Counted from the stretch's first letter, positions 18,315 through 28,574 are shown. The stretch: DNA of 64,000 nt from CAWDMC01 sp963803295 (GCA_963803295.1 CAWDMC010000024.1:310001-374000); one strand, 5' to 3'. The notes: generated from the letters alone by a model not told the origin. Made by a program: numbers and translations.

Positions 18315-18725
18315 TCAGTTGGTGTGATGAACAAGCTGGCGAATGGTAATCGGCACCCCAAAGTCTGGCAGTTCGGGGATGTACTTGCGAACTTGATCGT
18401 CCAGCGAAAGCTTACCTACCTGGGCCAGCAGCACGATTGATGCCGCGGTGAACTGCTTCGACATTGATGCCACATGAAAGATGGTACCGGAGGTGATAGG
18501 GACATTGTGGTCGAGATCCGCCATACCATAGCCACGCTCGTAGATGATCCTGCCGTCTTTCATAGCCGCGAGCGCACAGCCCGGCGAAACCGTTTTATCC
18601 ATCTTCTCGAATAGCTTATCGACCTGCGCTGAGAGGCTTTCCGCCGGGGCGGGAGCATCCTGCGCCTGGACGGGCAATTGAATCAGAACCGACAGCATCG
18701 CCAGAGCTGAGAGTCTGCGCCACAT
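18315..18725 (-). pseudogene. Truncated class-C beta-lactamase-like serine hydrolase
   Basis: Signal peptide (MWRRLSALAMLSVLIQLPVQAQ), then the N-terminal part of the PF00144 fold with the S-x-x-K nucleophile motif SMSK (Ser87, Lys90). The frame stops at residue 136 right after RQLVHHTN, where the family reads (L)LxHTSG. The YxN and HxG motifs and about 250 residues are missing. No continuation is visible in the 180 bp downstream. It sits 164 bp from a full-length relative of only distant similarity. Probably inactive. Confidence 0.72.
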
Positions 18726-18889
18726 GGCCTGGGTTTCTCCTAACAGGAAATGGTTATTCCCGAAGTTGGCTGCGCACGTTGACTTTGAAGCTGCAGAACT
18801 TCGCACAGTGCGCCGGCGTAGCAAGTTCAGAAATGAATCCACACTTCAGGCGATCCGGAACGCGCAAGGCCGAGCTTACGCGAGTGAAT

Positions 18890-20440
18890 TCATCGCGCAG
18901 GTGTCTGCGCTCTGACCATCTCGATATAGGCCGTCAGCGCATAGTAGACAAGTTCTTCGGTCGTCTGTGCCGTGGCCTGACCGCATAGCTTACCGTTTCG
19001 TAGCCGTATATTGAGCAGTATGCTGTGGCGCTGCCGATTGGCATCGTCGGTTGGAATCGTGCCGGCGAAACGCCCGATAAGATTCGCATCTTTGTAGCGC
19101 ACGTCGTTAAGCAAGGTCTCAAGCTCGTCCCCGAGCTTGACATGAATGTCGCCGTCGGCCTGGACGATCAGCTTGATAGGCAGAGTCTTTTGCCATGTGC
19201 GCACTGACCCGGACCACTCTCCCAATAGTTCGGAGGGTGGCTCGAACGCAGGGGGCTTCTCCTCCTGCTTCGGTTTGGTTTGCCGGAGCGCATCGGCGTA
19301 TTGCGGAAGCAGCGCGGCGGCGATTTGTTCGGCAATGTCGTCCACACTGTCAATGGCACTGTTTGTGAGCGCCACTACCACCAGGTCCTCAGAAGGATAC
19401 AGGTTCAGGACCGTCCGCACTCCCGGCATCCCGCCGGTGTGGGAAACGCGCAGGTATCCGTGGTCGTCTTTCATGATGGCCCACCCTAACCCGTAGGTGC
19501 CTTCGTCCTTAGAGGGTGGTGTTGCCGGCTGCTTCATCAGGTCGATCGTCGAGTCCTTCAGAATCTGCTGCTGATCCGCTAAGTGGTCCTTCAGGTGGAA
19601 CATCCCGAAACGGACGAGGTCATGCGCGCTCGAGTAAACAGCCGAGGCCCCGAGGTGGTCGAAAGTGTAGAAAGGAATGGGCATCTGGCGAGTATCGTAG
19701 CGCTCGACGGCGTAGGGTCCCAGATCCCGGCCAATTCCCACCGAAGTGTGTGTCAGTCCGAGGGGAAGGAATACCTGAGTGCGCATCAAGTCAGCATAAT
19801 CAAGTCCCGAGATTCGCCCGCCAACATAACCGAGGATTCCGAACCCAAGGTTCGAATACTGGTACACCTCTCCGGGAGGGTTGACCAGAATGCCGTAACG
19901 CATGATGGTAGTATCCATGCTCGGCGGCTCGTATCCCGCGTTTTCATAATAAAACTGGTAGTGCAACGGTAGTCCGGCGGTGTGGCTTAGCACGCGCCGT
20001 ACGGTCGCTCCCGCCGCATCGCCCCCCAAGCCCGTCAATTTCGCTGCTCCCAGGTAATCGTTAACGGGTTTGTCCAGGTCGATCTTGCCAGCGTCCACCA
20101 GGCGCATGATTGCCGTCGCCGTGAAAGGCTTCGAAATGGAAGCCAGGGAATACATCGTATCCGGAGTGGCCGGAGTCATCTTTTCGCGGTTCGCCCAGCC
20201 GAAGCCCTCCTCCCACAGGATCTTTCCTCCCCTGGCGACCGCCACCGACACTGAAGGCATGCTGTCCTTCTGCATAGCTTTGCGGATGTACGCTCGCACG
20301 GCGTCAAACTGATCGCTGCTGCGCTTCGGTGTGCTCTGGGGCGGGCTCGCGCCAATGAGTCTGGCACCTACACTCGTCATCAAAACCAGGACAACTGAGA
20401 CCACTGCGCGGATCGAACGGGAGTTCGCTAGTTTCTGCAT
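18890..20440 (-). CDS. Class-C beta-lactamase/D-alanyl-carboxypeptidase-like serine hydrolase
   Basis: 516 residues. The signal anchor (AVVSVVLVLMTSVGARLIGA) is followed by the penicillin-binding-protein-like domain: the S-x-x-K motif SISK (Ser101, Lys104), the Y-x-N motif in EVYQYSNLGFG, and HTGGMPG in the KTG position. A C-terminal beta-rich extension (about 400-516) carries WSGSVRTWQKTLPIKLIVQA, seen in 'serine hydrolase' members with an accessory domain. The ATG at 20440 has GGAG 6 nt upstream. Such proteins act as esterases or D-amino-acid peptidases more often than as true beta-lactamases. An N-acyl-D-amino-acid deacylase gene lies next upstream, so D-amino-acid peptide turnover is a reasonable guess. 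Confidence 0.85.
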   Translation of the reverse strand: MQKLANSRSIRAVVSVVLVLMTSVGARLIGASPPQSTPKRSSDQFDAVRAYIRKAMQKDSMPSVSVAVARGGKILWEEGFGWANREKMTPATPDTMYSLASISKPFTATAIMRLVDAGKIDLDKPVNDYLGAAKLTGLGGDAAGATVRRVLSHTAGLPLHYQFYYENAGYEPPSMDTTIMRYGILVNPPGEVYQYSNLGFGILGYVGGRISGLDYADLMRTQVFLPLGLTHTSVGIGRDLGPYAVERYDTRQMPIPFYTFDHLGASAVYSSAHDLVRFGMFHLKDHLADQQQILKDSTIDLMKQPATPPSKDEGTYGLGWAIMKDDHGYLRVSHTGGMPGVRTVLNLYPSEDLVVVALTNSAIDSVDDIAEQIAAALLPQYADALRQTKPKQEEKPPAFEPPSELLGEWSGSVRTWQKTLPIKLIVQADGDIHVKLGDELETLLNDVRYKDANLIGRFAGTIPTDDANRQRHSILLNIRLRNGKLCGQATAQTTEELVYYALTAYIEMVRAQTPAR

Positions 20441-20602
20441 AATGGCTCCGAACCAGCGGGCAAAGTGCGTTTCAGTTGCGAAGAAGAAAGTAGGCACTCA
20501 TTGACGTTTATTCAATATGGTGCAACGGCTTCTGTGGCGGCGCTCTATGAGCGCGGGTTTCCGTCTAATTGAGGATCGGCGGTCAGCCGCCCGAGCCGCC
20601 TA

Positions 20603-22267
20603 TTAGTATTTGTGCCGGATGACCTCGCCCGCCAACACCCCGGTGGGTTTCTCCTTGTCGACGGCTATCTTGCCGTTCACCAAAACATACTCAATCCCTA
20701 CAGGGTAGGAGCCCGGTTTTGCAAATGTTGCGGTGTCCCGAACCCGGAGGGGATCAAAGACGACCAGGTCCGCTGCCATTCCAGGCGCGATGCGTCCACG
20801 GTCCCAAAGCTGAAGCTGATCGGCAGGAAGAGAGGTCATACTGCGGATGGCACCCTCCAGACTGATGACTTTATCGGACCGTACGTACTTGGCCAGAATC
20901 CTCGGAAAGGTCCCAAACGCACGAGGGTGCGCATATGGGTTCGTCACCGGATCGGCCGGTTCCGCATCACTGCTGACGCTCACGAAATCGCGCCGGTAAA
21001 TGTCCTTCTTTTGGTCTTCATTCATGCTCTTGACGTTGACAGTCGTCTCGCCTTGTCCGACGAGATCAAAGAATGCTCTCCACGGATCAACCCCACGCAA
21101 CGAGGCAATCTGCTTGATAGAAAGACCCTCGAATTTGGGATTGGCCCCGGCAGGCACCTTCGCCACCAGGACGTTGTTCCAGTCCTCTCCGGTGTGCCTA
21201 TACCAGTTCTCCCAATTGCTGGTGGTCTCGATTTCGTTTTGCAACGCCCGCCGCACCTCGGGGTTTGACAAGGTCGGACGGAATTTCTCTGCGCCTTGCG
21301 CAAAGTGTCGAGGATTAATGAACGAGCCGAGCCCAATCCCATTGTAGATGTAAGGATAAGCGTCGGCGGAGACATCCAACCCTCGATCTCGCGCATCCTG
21401 GATCAGAGCCACTTCTTGTGTTACGAGGGGCCAGTTTTCTTTGCCGGCGGCCTTGAGGTGATAAATGTGCACGGGAAGGTGGGCTTCCTGTCCGATCCGG
21501 ATCGCCTCCTGAATCGCCGTGAGCACCTGGTCGCTCTCATTGCGCATGTGGGTGAAATACACCCCGCCATAGCCGGCGGCCACTTTCGCGAGCTCGATAA
21601 TTTCTTCCGTCGTGGCGTAGGAGCCCGGTGGGTAGATCAGCGCGGTGGAGAGGCCCACGGACCCGTCGCGCATCGCTTGCTCGACCAATTGCTTCATCCG
21701 TTCCAATTGGTCGGCCGTGGGCTTCCGGTCTTGATCTCCCATGACGACCAGGCGGACTTGCGCCGCGCCAACGTTGTGGATCACGTTCAGGCCGACGCCC
21801 TTCTCTTCCAAAATACCGAAGTACTCGCCGTACGTGTGCCAATTGAATGCGAAGTGGCCTTCCTTTTGTAGTTGTTTTAGGGTGATATCGCTTTGCGGCG
21901 CGAGGGAATCCCCTTCGCCAACGAGCAGGGTGGTAACACCCTCAAGCAACTTGCTGTTCGCACTCCGTGGATTGAGGATCAGAGGAAGGCTGCTGCCGCC
22001 CATCATGTCGATAAAACCTGGCGCCGCGATCAGTCCCTCCGCTTCGACGACTGTTTTCGCAGACCGGTTCCGTAACTGCCCGATCTCGGAAATGCGCTTC
22101 CCTCGCAGTCCGATGTCAGCGCGGTACCACGGATTGCCCGTTCCGTCGATTATGCGTGCCCCTCGCACTATCAAGTCGAAATCCTGCGGCAGTGCTGACT
22201 GAGGGGAAGCCAGGCACAGGAAGCATAGAAGAGCGGGTAGAGTGGATGCCAGTCGGCGATAGTGCAT
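20603..22267 (-). CDS. N-acyl-D-amino-acid deacylase-like amidohydrolase, exported
   Basis: 554 residues with a signal peptide (LASTLPALLCFLCLASPQSA). The amidohydrolase core has FDLIVRGARIIDGTGNPWYRA at the start and GRIAPGMAADLVVFDP near the end, both diagnostic of the D-aminoacylase group. Histidines in YFTHMRNES and VHIYHLKAAGKENW and the Asp in SSDAEPA correspond to active-site positions. Where most amidohydrolases have HxH (PGFIDxHxH), this protein has APGFIDMMGGSSLPL, a variant I know from a D-aminoacylase subfamily; it may use a single metal. It would release free D-amino acids from N-acylated forms in the periplasm. Confidence 0.85.
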   Translation of the reverse strand: MHYRRLASTLPALLCFLCLASPQSALPQDFDLIVRGARIIDGTGNPWYRADIGLRGKRISEIGQLRNRSAKTVVEAEGLIAAPGFIDMMGGSSLPLILNPRSANSKLLEGVTTLLVGEGDSLAPQSDITLKQLQKEGHFAFNWHTYGEYFGILEEKGVGLNVIHNVGAAQVRLVVMGDQDRKPTADQLERMKQLVEQAMRDGSVGLSTALIYPPGSYATTEEIIELAKVAAGYGGVYFTHMRNESDQVLTAIQEAIRIGQEAHLPVHIYHLKAAGKENWPLVTQEVALIQDARDRGLDVSADAYPYIYNGIGLGSFINPRHFAQGAEKFRPTLSNPEVRRALQNEIETTSNWENWYRHTGEDWNNVLVAKVPAGANPKFEGLSIKQIASLRGVDPWRAFFDLVGQGETTVNVKSMNEDQKKDIYRRDFVSVSSDAEPADPVTNPYAHPRAFGTFPRILAKYVRSDKVISLEGAIRSMTSLPADQLQLWDRGRIAPGMAADLVVFDPLRVRDTATFAKPGSYPVGIEYVLVNGKIAVDKEKPTGVLAGEVIRHKY

Positions 22268-22362
22268 TAGATCCTCGTGTTAAATAGGAAAGGTTCAGTT
22301 TAACATCTCGGCATTACCAGACTCCGGTTGACTCGCTATCATCAAACCAACCAGCCCCTAAC

Positions 22363-22384
22363 CCCCTCCTTAACCAAGGAGGGG
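22363..22384. terminator. Hairpin between divergent genes (CCCCTCCTT / AAGGAGGGG)
   Basis: A perfect 9-bp stem with an AACC loop, preceded by a C-rich run (AGCCCCTAACC). It is of the CCCCTAACCCCCTCCTTA type often dispersed between bacterial genes. Because it lies upstream of both flanking genes (22267 minus, 22539 plus), it is more likely a repeat than a terminator. The rest of 22268-22538 has no gene; ACTTGT...ACAAGT arms near 22488-22510 could be an operator. Confidence 0.4.
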
Positions 22385-22538
22385 AGTTTGCACCACCGTC
22401 CGCCGGCCGGATCGAACGTATTCCTGACGTTGTGAGACAAACGTTGCAGCTGATATTCTCTTACCGCGATGGGACTGAGGGTGTCAAACTTGTATTCTTT
22501 TTAACAAGTATACGGAGACTCTACCCCAGGAGGCAATC

Positions 22539-24450
22539 GTGAGAAGCCGACGCCACGCCGCAAATGGATTGCTGGTTTTCGCCGCACTAGCGACTATGTC
22601 GTACTCCCTGCCGAACCTCGCTCAGGCGCTTGCTGCCCCACGCGACTATTCGCAGATCTTCGACAAAAGCGACGTCATGATCCCCATGCGGGATGGGACC
22701 CGGCTTCATACTGAAGTCTATACTCCCAAACACGCAGAGGGCCAGTTGCCCATTATTTTGGAGCGAACCCCTACGGCCTCCACGATGACGCGAAGGGCTT
22801 CACCACCAAGTTCGGCATCTATGACGAGATGATTTCGGAAGGATTCATCTTTGTGTTTCAGGATATTCGTGGACGTTACGGTTCCGAAGGCACGTTTGTG
22901 ATGTTCCGCGACCCGCGTGACAAAAGCGACCCTCATGCCATCGATGAGAGCTCCGATACCTACGACACCATCGCTTGGCTGGTCGGACACGTGCCCAACA
23001 ACAACGGGAGAGTGGGAATTCTCGGTATCTCTTACGGAGGCTGGCTGACGACGATGGCGCTGCTTGACCCGCATCCTGCGCTCAAGGCGGCCTCAGAACA
23101 AGCATCGCCGGCGGATCAGTTCCTAGGCGATGACTTTCATCACAACGGCGCGTTTCGGCTGAGTTATGGTTTCGAATATGCCACGGAAATGGAGACCGGT
23201 AAGGAGAATTACTCTTTCCAGTTCGACCGCTTCGATACATACGACTGGTATCTGAACGAACTGCCGACGCTGGCCGCAGCCAATGAGAAGTTTCTCCACG
23301 GACGCGTGCCGACGTGGAACAATTTCGTCGAACATCCTAACTACGACGAGTTCTGGCAGAAGCAAGCCTATGACCCTTACCTGAAGTCGCTGAAACTGAG
23401 TGTGCCCAACTTGAATGTGACGGGCTGGTGGGATCAGGAGGACTTTTACGGACCCAACAAAATCTACGAGCTGCTCGAAAAAAATGATACCGCTCACATG
23501 AACTACCTCGTGGCGGGACCCTGGAATCACGGCGGATGGGCTCGTAGCAACGGGACTCACCTGGGCAAGATCGAGTTTGGCAGCGATACCGGTGGTTACT
23601 TCCGTCGCAGCATCCAATTGCCCTGGTTCACTTACTGGCTGAAGGGTAAGGGTGCACTTCCCCTCCAGGAGGCGCTGACCTTCGAGACCGGATCCAACCA
23701 ATGGGTGCAGCACGCCGAATGGCCGCCGCGCCAGGGCATCAGCGGCCAGAAGTTATATCTACGGGCGGTCATTTACTTTCGTTCGATCCGCCCACGGAAA
23801 CCGGCGGCACCGGTGCCGGGGCCTGCGACAGTTACACCTCAGATCCAGCTCACCCGGTGCCTTACCGGCACATACCCGTCAGTCGCACTTACGGTCCCGA
23901 GTCCGGCTGGTTCGACTGGCTGGTTGAAGATCAGCGCTTCGTCTATTTGCGCGCTGATGTGGCGTCCTGGGCGAGCCCTATGCTCGACCATGATGTTATC
24001 GTTACCGGCGATATCGTGGCGCACCTCTTCGCCTCCACCACAGGTTCTGATGCCGACTGGATCGTAAAGCTGATTGACGTCTATCCGCAGGACTATCCCA
24101 AAGCTCCCTCGATGGGTGGATACCAACTGATGGTGGCCGATGAGGTGTTCCGGGCACGCTTCCGCAAGAGCTTTGTGCGCCCGGAGCCTGTACCCCCGGG
24201 TAAGATCATTGAGTACAGCATCGACTTGCACACCAACGACCACTCTTTTCTGAAAGGCCACCAAGTGATGGTGCAGGTGCAGAGCACGTGGTTTCCCGTG
24301 ATAGACCGTAACCCACAGAAGTTCGTCCCCAACATTTATCGAGCCAAAGCGGCAGACTACGAGGTGGCCATCCAACGCGTTTGCCACTCCAGTCAGTATC
24401 CGTCTTACCTCGAGTTGCCCGTGAAAATGGAGTCAGGCAAAGCGCCGTAA
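22539..24450 (+). pseudogene. CocE/NonD family hydrolase (X-Pro dipeptidyl-peptidase S15-like) with two frameshifts
   Basis: A GTG start with AGGAGG upstream begins a signal peptide and the S15 fold: DVMIPMRDGTRLHTEVYTPK, QDIRGRYGSEG, the nucleophile GISYGG, VTGWWDQEDFYGP, VAGPWNHGGW, then a C-terminal jelly-roll domain (DVIVTGDIVAHLFASTTGSD). Three frames are needed: one base is missing near 22770 (ERTP-YGLHDDAKGF) and one near 23775 (YLRAGGHLLSFDPPTE). With both restored the gene has 638 codons, the usual length, and every family motif is present. The shifts may be sequencing errors or recent decay. Such enzymes cleave esters, amides or X-Pro peptides. Confidence 0.82.
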
Positions 24451-24461
24451 TCCGCGGACTA

Positions 24462-24640
24462 CTGTAGCGCCGGTGTCCCCAGCGGCGGCCACGGGCTGGA
24501 AGCCCGTGCCACCTCGATGTGGCATGACCATCCTGGCCACGATGTCGCAATGTCTAGTCGCCGGTGTTCCCACCGGCGTTCTCCGCGCTGGAGGGTAGCG
24601 CCGCTACAGAGTTGGGCGTCACTGTGATTTGTAATTCTCA
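24462..24640 (+). repeat. Dispersed palindromic repeat, site 3, with conserved tail
   Basis: It begins CTGTAGCGCCGGTGTCCCC and has a second CGCCGGTGTTCCCACCGGCG block at 24560. It closes GCGCCGCTACAG and continues with the tail AGTTGGGCGTCACTGTG-ATTTGTAAT found at sites 2 and 4. It fills the gap between two converging genes, and its end overlaps the stop codon of the glycosylase gene. Confidence 0.68.
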
Positions 24641-25309
24641 GTCGACCCGCAAACGCTTCGGTCCACTCACATAAGGGCTGTTCCGCTCGTAGAAGCGAAG
24701 CAAGCGGTGGGTTTCCCGCGAGATTCCGATCCGGACGCTGCGGCCAATCTCGCCTGTCGGCCGAATTGGCGTGCCGAGCCACAGGGGCCCCCGGGCGCAC
24801 AGATCGACGCCATCGCATCGCAGATCGATGCCCATCGCCTGCGCCAGCCTGCCTGGTCCTCGTGCAAGGTCAAGCATCGACGCCTGGTCACGGTGTTGTT
24901 GCATGGAAGGGATTCCGTCGAGCGGCTCCAGCGCACGCAGCAGAACGCCGGCCCCGACGCCGGGGATTTCACTGGTAACGTTGACCATGAGGTGCATGCC
25001 ATAGGAAACATAAACATAGGCGTGGCCGCGATCGAGAAACAGGGACCGGTTTCGACGGGTAAGCCCTGGGAAAGCGTGCCCGGCGGCGTCGCCGACGACA
25101 TAAGCCTCCGTTTCCACGATCCGGCCACTCACTCTACCGGCCGCGAGGTCGTGCACCAGCGTTTTGCCGATGAGATAACGCGCCAACTCAGTCGTGTCAA
25201 TGGGTAGGTCGCTCCGACAGAGACGGCGAATGCGCCGTTCGGGTGCGTTCTGAGCCCCATCCACGCGCTCCTCTCTCTTGCGTACGGCTTTGTCTCCTTC
25301 AAACTCCAT
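24638..25309 (-). CDS. mpg: 3-methyladenine DNA glycosylase (AAG/MPG family)
   Basis: 223 residues, the usual size of bacterial AAG-type glycosylases. Family features: LARYLIGKTLVHDLAAGRVS, the catalytic Glu in GRIVETEAYVVGDAAGHAF, TRRNRSLFLDRGHAYVYVSYG with the intercalating Tyr region, LARGPGRLAQAMGI, and the closing YVSGPKRLRVD. It flips out and removes alkylated purines in base excision repair. The stop codon overlaps the dispersed repeat at 24462-24640. It is monocistronic. Confidence 0.92.
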   Translation of the reverse strand: MEFEGDKAVRKREERVDGAQNAPERRIRRLCRSDLPIDTTELARYLIGKTLVHDLAAGRVSGRIVETEAYVVGDAAGHAFPGLTRRNRSLFLDRGHAYVYVSYGMHLMVNVTSEIPGVGAGVLLRALEPLDGIPSMQQHRDQASMLDLARGPGRLAQAMGIDLRCDGVDLCARGPLWLGTPIRPTGEIGRSVRIGISRETHRLLRFYERNSPYVSGPKRLRVD

Positions 25310-25500
25310 GACACTTACTAGATGCCCGCCCTCTCTTTATTTTAGACTAGGTCGTTACAGAGCGCCTGTCACGGCCGGCGGCTATTTTCAGGCCTAATTC
25401 AGATCCCTCGGCGTATAATCCCGCGAGAGCGTCTTCCGGCCGTCATGTCGCCAGCCGAAAGACGGCTCAGGATTGGCCGAACAAAAACGAGGAGGGGAAC

Positions 25501-26568
25501 ATGTGCGATGTCAGCAGGCGCAAGTTCTTAGCAGGGGGGACGGCGTTCCTCAGTCTGGCGGCGGAGGAAGAGCTTTTAGCTGGGCCGATATCTGCTGCGA
25601 TGACAGAGGCGGGCAAGGCCGATCTCGTCGCCCCTGACATCTATTTTCATGCGGGTCAAGTGTCGGACAACGCGGACGCGGTCTGCAACAACGGCTGGAT
25701 CATATTCGAAGATTATGTTCTGGTCATCGACGCAAACTTCCCCGCAGGGGCAAAGCTGATCATTAGCCAGATTCGCTCGCTGACCAGCAAGCCGATAAGG
25801 TTCGCTTTTGACACCCATCACCATGGCGACCACGCTTACGGGAATCAGGTTTTTGTGGATAACGGCGCGGTGCCGATCGCCCACACCGGCGTGATCGAGG
25901 AGATGAAGCGCTACGAGACCGGCTACTACGGGAAGAAGCCGGGCGCTTGGGAGGCCGCCGCGAAAGGCCGGGCGGATGTGAGAAGCAGTAAGCTCAAGCC
26001 GCCCTCCGTTCTCTTTCCCAAGGAACTGATTTTTGACGACGGCAGGCATCGGGTGGAACTTATGCACCTGGGAGTGGCGCACACACACGGCGACGCCTTG
26101 GCCTGGCTGCCGAAAGAGAGGATCCTTTTCACGGGCGACGTCTGCGTGAATGGACCCTACAACTACGTGGGTGATGGCGACGTAGGCCAGTGGGTGGCGA
26201 CACTGGAGGCGGCCCAAAAACTTGGCGCAAAGATTGTGTGTACGGGCCATGGGCCGCGTGCAACTGCAACGGTCTTGGACGATCAGCAGGCTTTCTTCAA
26301 AGCGCTGCGGGAACAGGTTGGCGCCCTGATGGCAAAGCGGTCGCCCAAGGACGCCAAGACTCAAATCGAGACGATCAGGGCGACACTGAAAGGCAATGCA
26401 CAGATCGCTCGGTACGTGGGCCAACCCAGCGCCGGCTCAGATTCCTTCCATTCCCAGGTGCAAAAGGTCTATGAGGAACTGACAGGCAAAAAGCTAGCTA
26501 CCCTTATAGACGAGCCGCCGCTGGCGCGCCGCGCCCATGCCCGCTCACACGGTCTCGCGTTAGTCTGA
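25501..26568 (+). CDS. Metallo-beta-lactamase-fold hydrolase, Tat-exported
   Basis: 355 residues, starting 6 nt after a GAGGAGGGG site. The N-terminus carries SRRKFLAGGTAFLSLA, a twin-arginine signal. The zinc motif HxHxDH is THHHGDH (His106, His108, Asp110, His111). Further ligands are likely in HLGVAHTHGDA, FTGDVCVNGP and VCTGHGP. The fold is that of cyclase/subclass-B-like MBL hydrolases; the substrate is unknown. The C-terminus (from about 330) has no family resemblance and ends next to a dispersed repeat. Confidence 0.85.
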   Translation: MCDVSRRKFLAGGTAFLSLAAEEELLAGPISAAMTEAGKADLVAPDIYFHAGQVSDNADAVCNNGWIIFEDYVLVIDANFPAGAKLIISQIRSLTSKPIRFAFDTHHHGDHAYGNQVFVDNGAVPIAHTGVIEEMKRYETGYYGKKPGAWEAAAKGRADVRSSKLKPPSVLFPKELIFDDGRHRVELMHLGVAHTHGDALAWLPKERILFTGDVCVNGPYNYVGDGDVGQWVATLEAAQKLGAKIVCTGHGPRATATVLDDQQAFFKALREQVGALMAKRSPKDAKTQIETIRATLKGNAQIARYVGQPSAGSDSFHSQVQKVYEELTGKKLATLIDEPPLARRAHARSHGLALV

Positions 26569-26609
26569 TGGGTTTTGAAGCGCAAAGGCCAGAAGTTGTA
26601 ACGGCCTTA

Positions 26610-26752
26610 CTGTAGCGCCGGTGTCCCCCAGCTTTTTGGCGCTGTAGCGCCGGTGTCCCCACGGGCGCTCCCGGTGCGGAGAGCCTGCCCTGAGTGGAGC
26701 GAAGGGACAGCGGCCCTACAGAGTCGAGCGTCACTGCGATTTGTAATGCTCA
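26610..26752 (+). repeat. Dispersed palindromic repeat, site 4, tandem start and conserved tail
   Basis: Two successive CTGTAGCGCCGGTGTCCCC starts (26610 and 26642) are followed by GAGAGCCTGCCCTGAGTGG as in site 1, a degenerate closing arm GGCCCTACAG, and the tail AGTCGAGCGTCACTGCG-ATTTGTAAT. The first copy seems truncated by the second. It makes up most of the 325-bp gap 26569-26893; the remainder holds the promoter region of the next gene. Confidence 0.68.
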
Positions 26753-26893
26753 GCAGCGTCAGTCTGCCGTCGTTCTGCGTCGATTTTCGGATCTCTTCTT
26801 GTCTCCGCTTTCGCCGTGACGGATCTAGAATTACGGGTGTATCACCGGGCAAACTGTTGGGAACGGGTTCCCTTTTAAAAAGGATTAAAGCAC

Positions 26894-28431
26894 ATGGTGG
26901 GTGCTGAAGTTTTGCTCCGCACTCTGGTGGCGAACGGAGTGTGCCTTTGTCTCGCCAATCCGGGTACGTCGGAGATGCAATTCGTCTCGGCCCTGGACCG
27001 GGTGCCTGGAATGCGAGGCGTGCTTTGCCTTTTCGAGGGAGTCTGCGCCGGGGCGGCGGATGGCTACGCGCGAATGCTCGGAAGGCCGGCGGCCACGCTG
27101 CTGCATCTCGGCCCGGGCTTGGCGAACGGCCTCGCCAATTTCCACAACGCGCAGAAGGCGTACTCGCCCGTGGTGAACATCGTGGGCGAGCACGCGACCT
27201 GGCACCGCCGGTTTAACTCTCCCCTGGCGAACGATGTGGAAGGGTTTGCGCGGCCCGTTTCCGGTTGGGTTCATATGCTGGAGGCCGCCGGCCGGATCGG
27301 GGAAGCGGCCTCGGAAGCAGTGGTTGCGGCTTACGGTCCGCCTGGCGCCGTAGCTACGTTGATCGTGCCAGCGGATTTTTCCTGGAGCGAAGCGGGGCGG
27401 CCGGGGAAAGTTGCGCCCATTCGGGAGCGAGCACGGGTACCATCGGAAAGGATCGAGGAGATCGCCGGTTTGCTCCGTTCAGGCGAACCCGTAGGCTTCT
27501 TCCTCGCCGGCACGGCGCTTGTCGGGCGCGGTCTGGAGGCTGCGGGGAGGCTCGCCGGGAGCACTCGGGCAAGGATGGCCGCGAACCGATACGCCGGGCG
27601 GATGGAGAGAGGGCGCGGGCGGTTTCCGCTGGAGCGCCTCGAGTATTTCCCGGAAGGGGCGGAAAAACACTTGCCGGGCTGAAGCACTTGGTGCTCGTAG
27701 AAACCGAAGCGCCGGTTTCGTTTTTTGGATATCCCGGGCGCCGCAGTCAGCTTGCGCCGGCAGACTGCATGGTGCACGTCCTGGCGGAGCGGGAAGAAAA
27801 CGGCGCGGAAGCGCTCGCGGCTCTTGCCGGGGAGTTCGACGCGTGCCCGTTGGAACCGGCTGCACTCCCGGACCCGGGGGCTCCGGCAGGACCGCTGACA
27901 CCGCCATCCATCGGCCAGCTGATGGCAACTCTGCTGCAGGAGAACACGATCATCTCAGATGAAGCTTTATCTTCCGGAGCCGAGATCGAACGCCACCTGC
28001 GCTATGCCGCACCTCACGACTGGCTTCCGGTAACAGGCGGCGCCATCGGGCAGGGACTTCCGGTTGCCGTGGGGGCCGCCCTCGCCTGCCCCGATCGTAA
28101 AGTGGTGGCGCTCGAAGCCGACGGCAGCGCCATGTACACGCCGCAGTCGCTCTGGACGATGGCACGAGAGCAGCTTGATGTTACGGTCGTGCTGCTCGCG
28201 AACCGGCGTTACCGGATTCTCGAGATCGAAATGGCGCGGACGGGGTCCGGCAGTGTCGGCCCTCAGGCAGATTCGTTGATGGATCTGCACCGGCCCGAGT
28301 TGGACTGGGTGCTGCTGGCGAAGGGGATGGGCCTGGAAGCCTCACGCGCGCAAACTGCGGAGGAATTTCGCAGAGAGTTCTCCGCCGCGATGAGCGAGCG
28401 TGGACCACGGCTGATCGAGGCCATCATTTAA
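26894..28431 (+). pseudogene. Thiamine-diphosphate enzyme (acetolactate synthase-like) with one frameshift
   Basis: The N-terminal ThDP-binding domain has the catalytic Glu in LCLFEGVCAGAADGYARM, preceded by LANPGTSEMQFVSALDRVPG. The central domain follows, then the C-terminal ThDP domain (VTGGAIGQGLPVAVGAALAC, VALEADGSAMYTPQSLWTM, VVLLANRRYRILEIE). The pattern is that of the 'acetolactate synthase large subunit' side branch that lacks a regulatory subunit and also resembles benzoylformate decarboxylase. The first frame ends at 27682 (EKHLPG); one missing base in the A-run near 27666 would join GAEKTLAGLKHLVLVE and give 513 codons. This is either a sequencing error or a fresh mutation. Confidence 0.82.
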
Positions 28432-28475
28432 GGATGTTCCGAGACCGCCTGGGAAAGTCCGCAGATTGGACCGCC

Positions 28476-28567
28476 GGGCTGGCGCATAGCGCAGCTATGC
28501 GGTTCTATGGTTTCTTGGATCAAGCGAGAAAATCTGAACTCGCAGATCTCCGATCTGCGCCAGCCCA
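28476..28567. repeat. Imperfect palindrome, copy A of a repeat pair
   Basis: It is bounded by GGGCTGGCGCA and TGCGCCAGCCC, with an inner CATAGCGCAGCTATG hairpin. A diverged copy at 29161-29252 shares TCTATGGT-TCTTGG and TCGCAGATCT-CGAT. The two copies flank the GyrI-like gene. Confidence 0.55.
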
Positions 28568-28574
28568 GTGGCAA

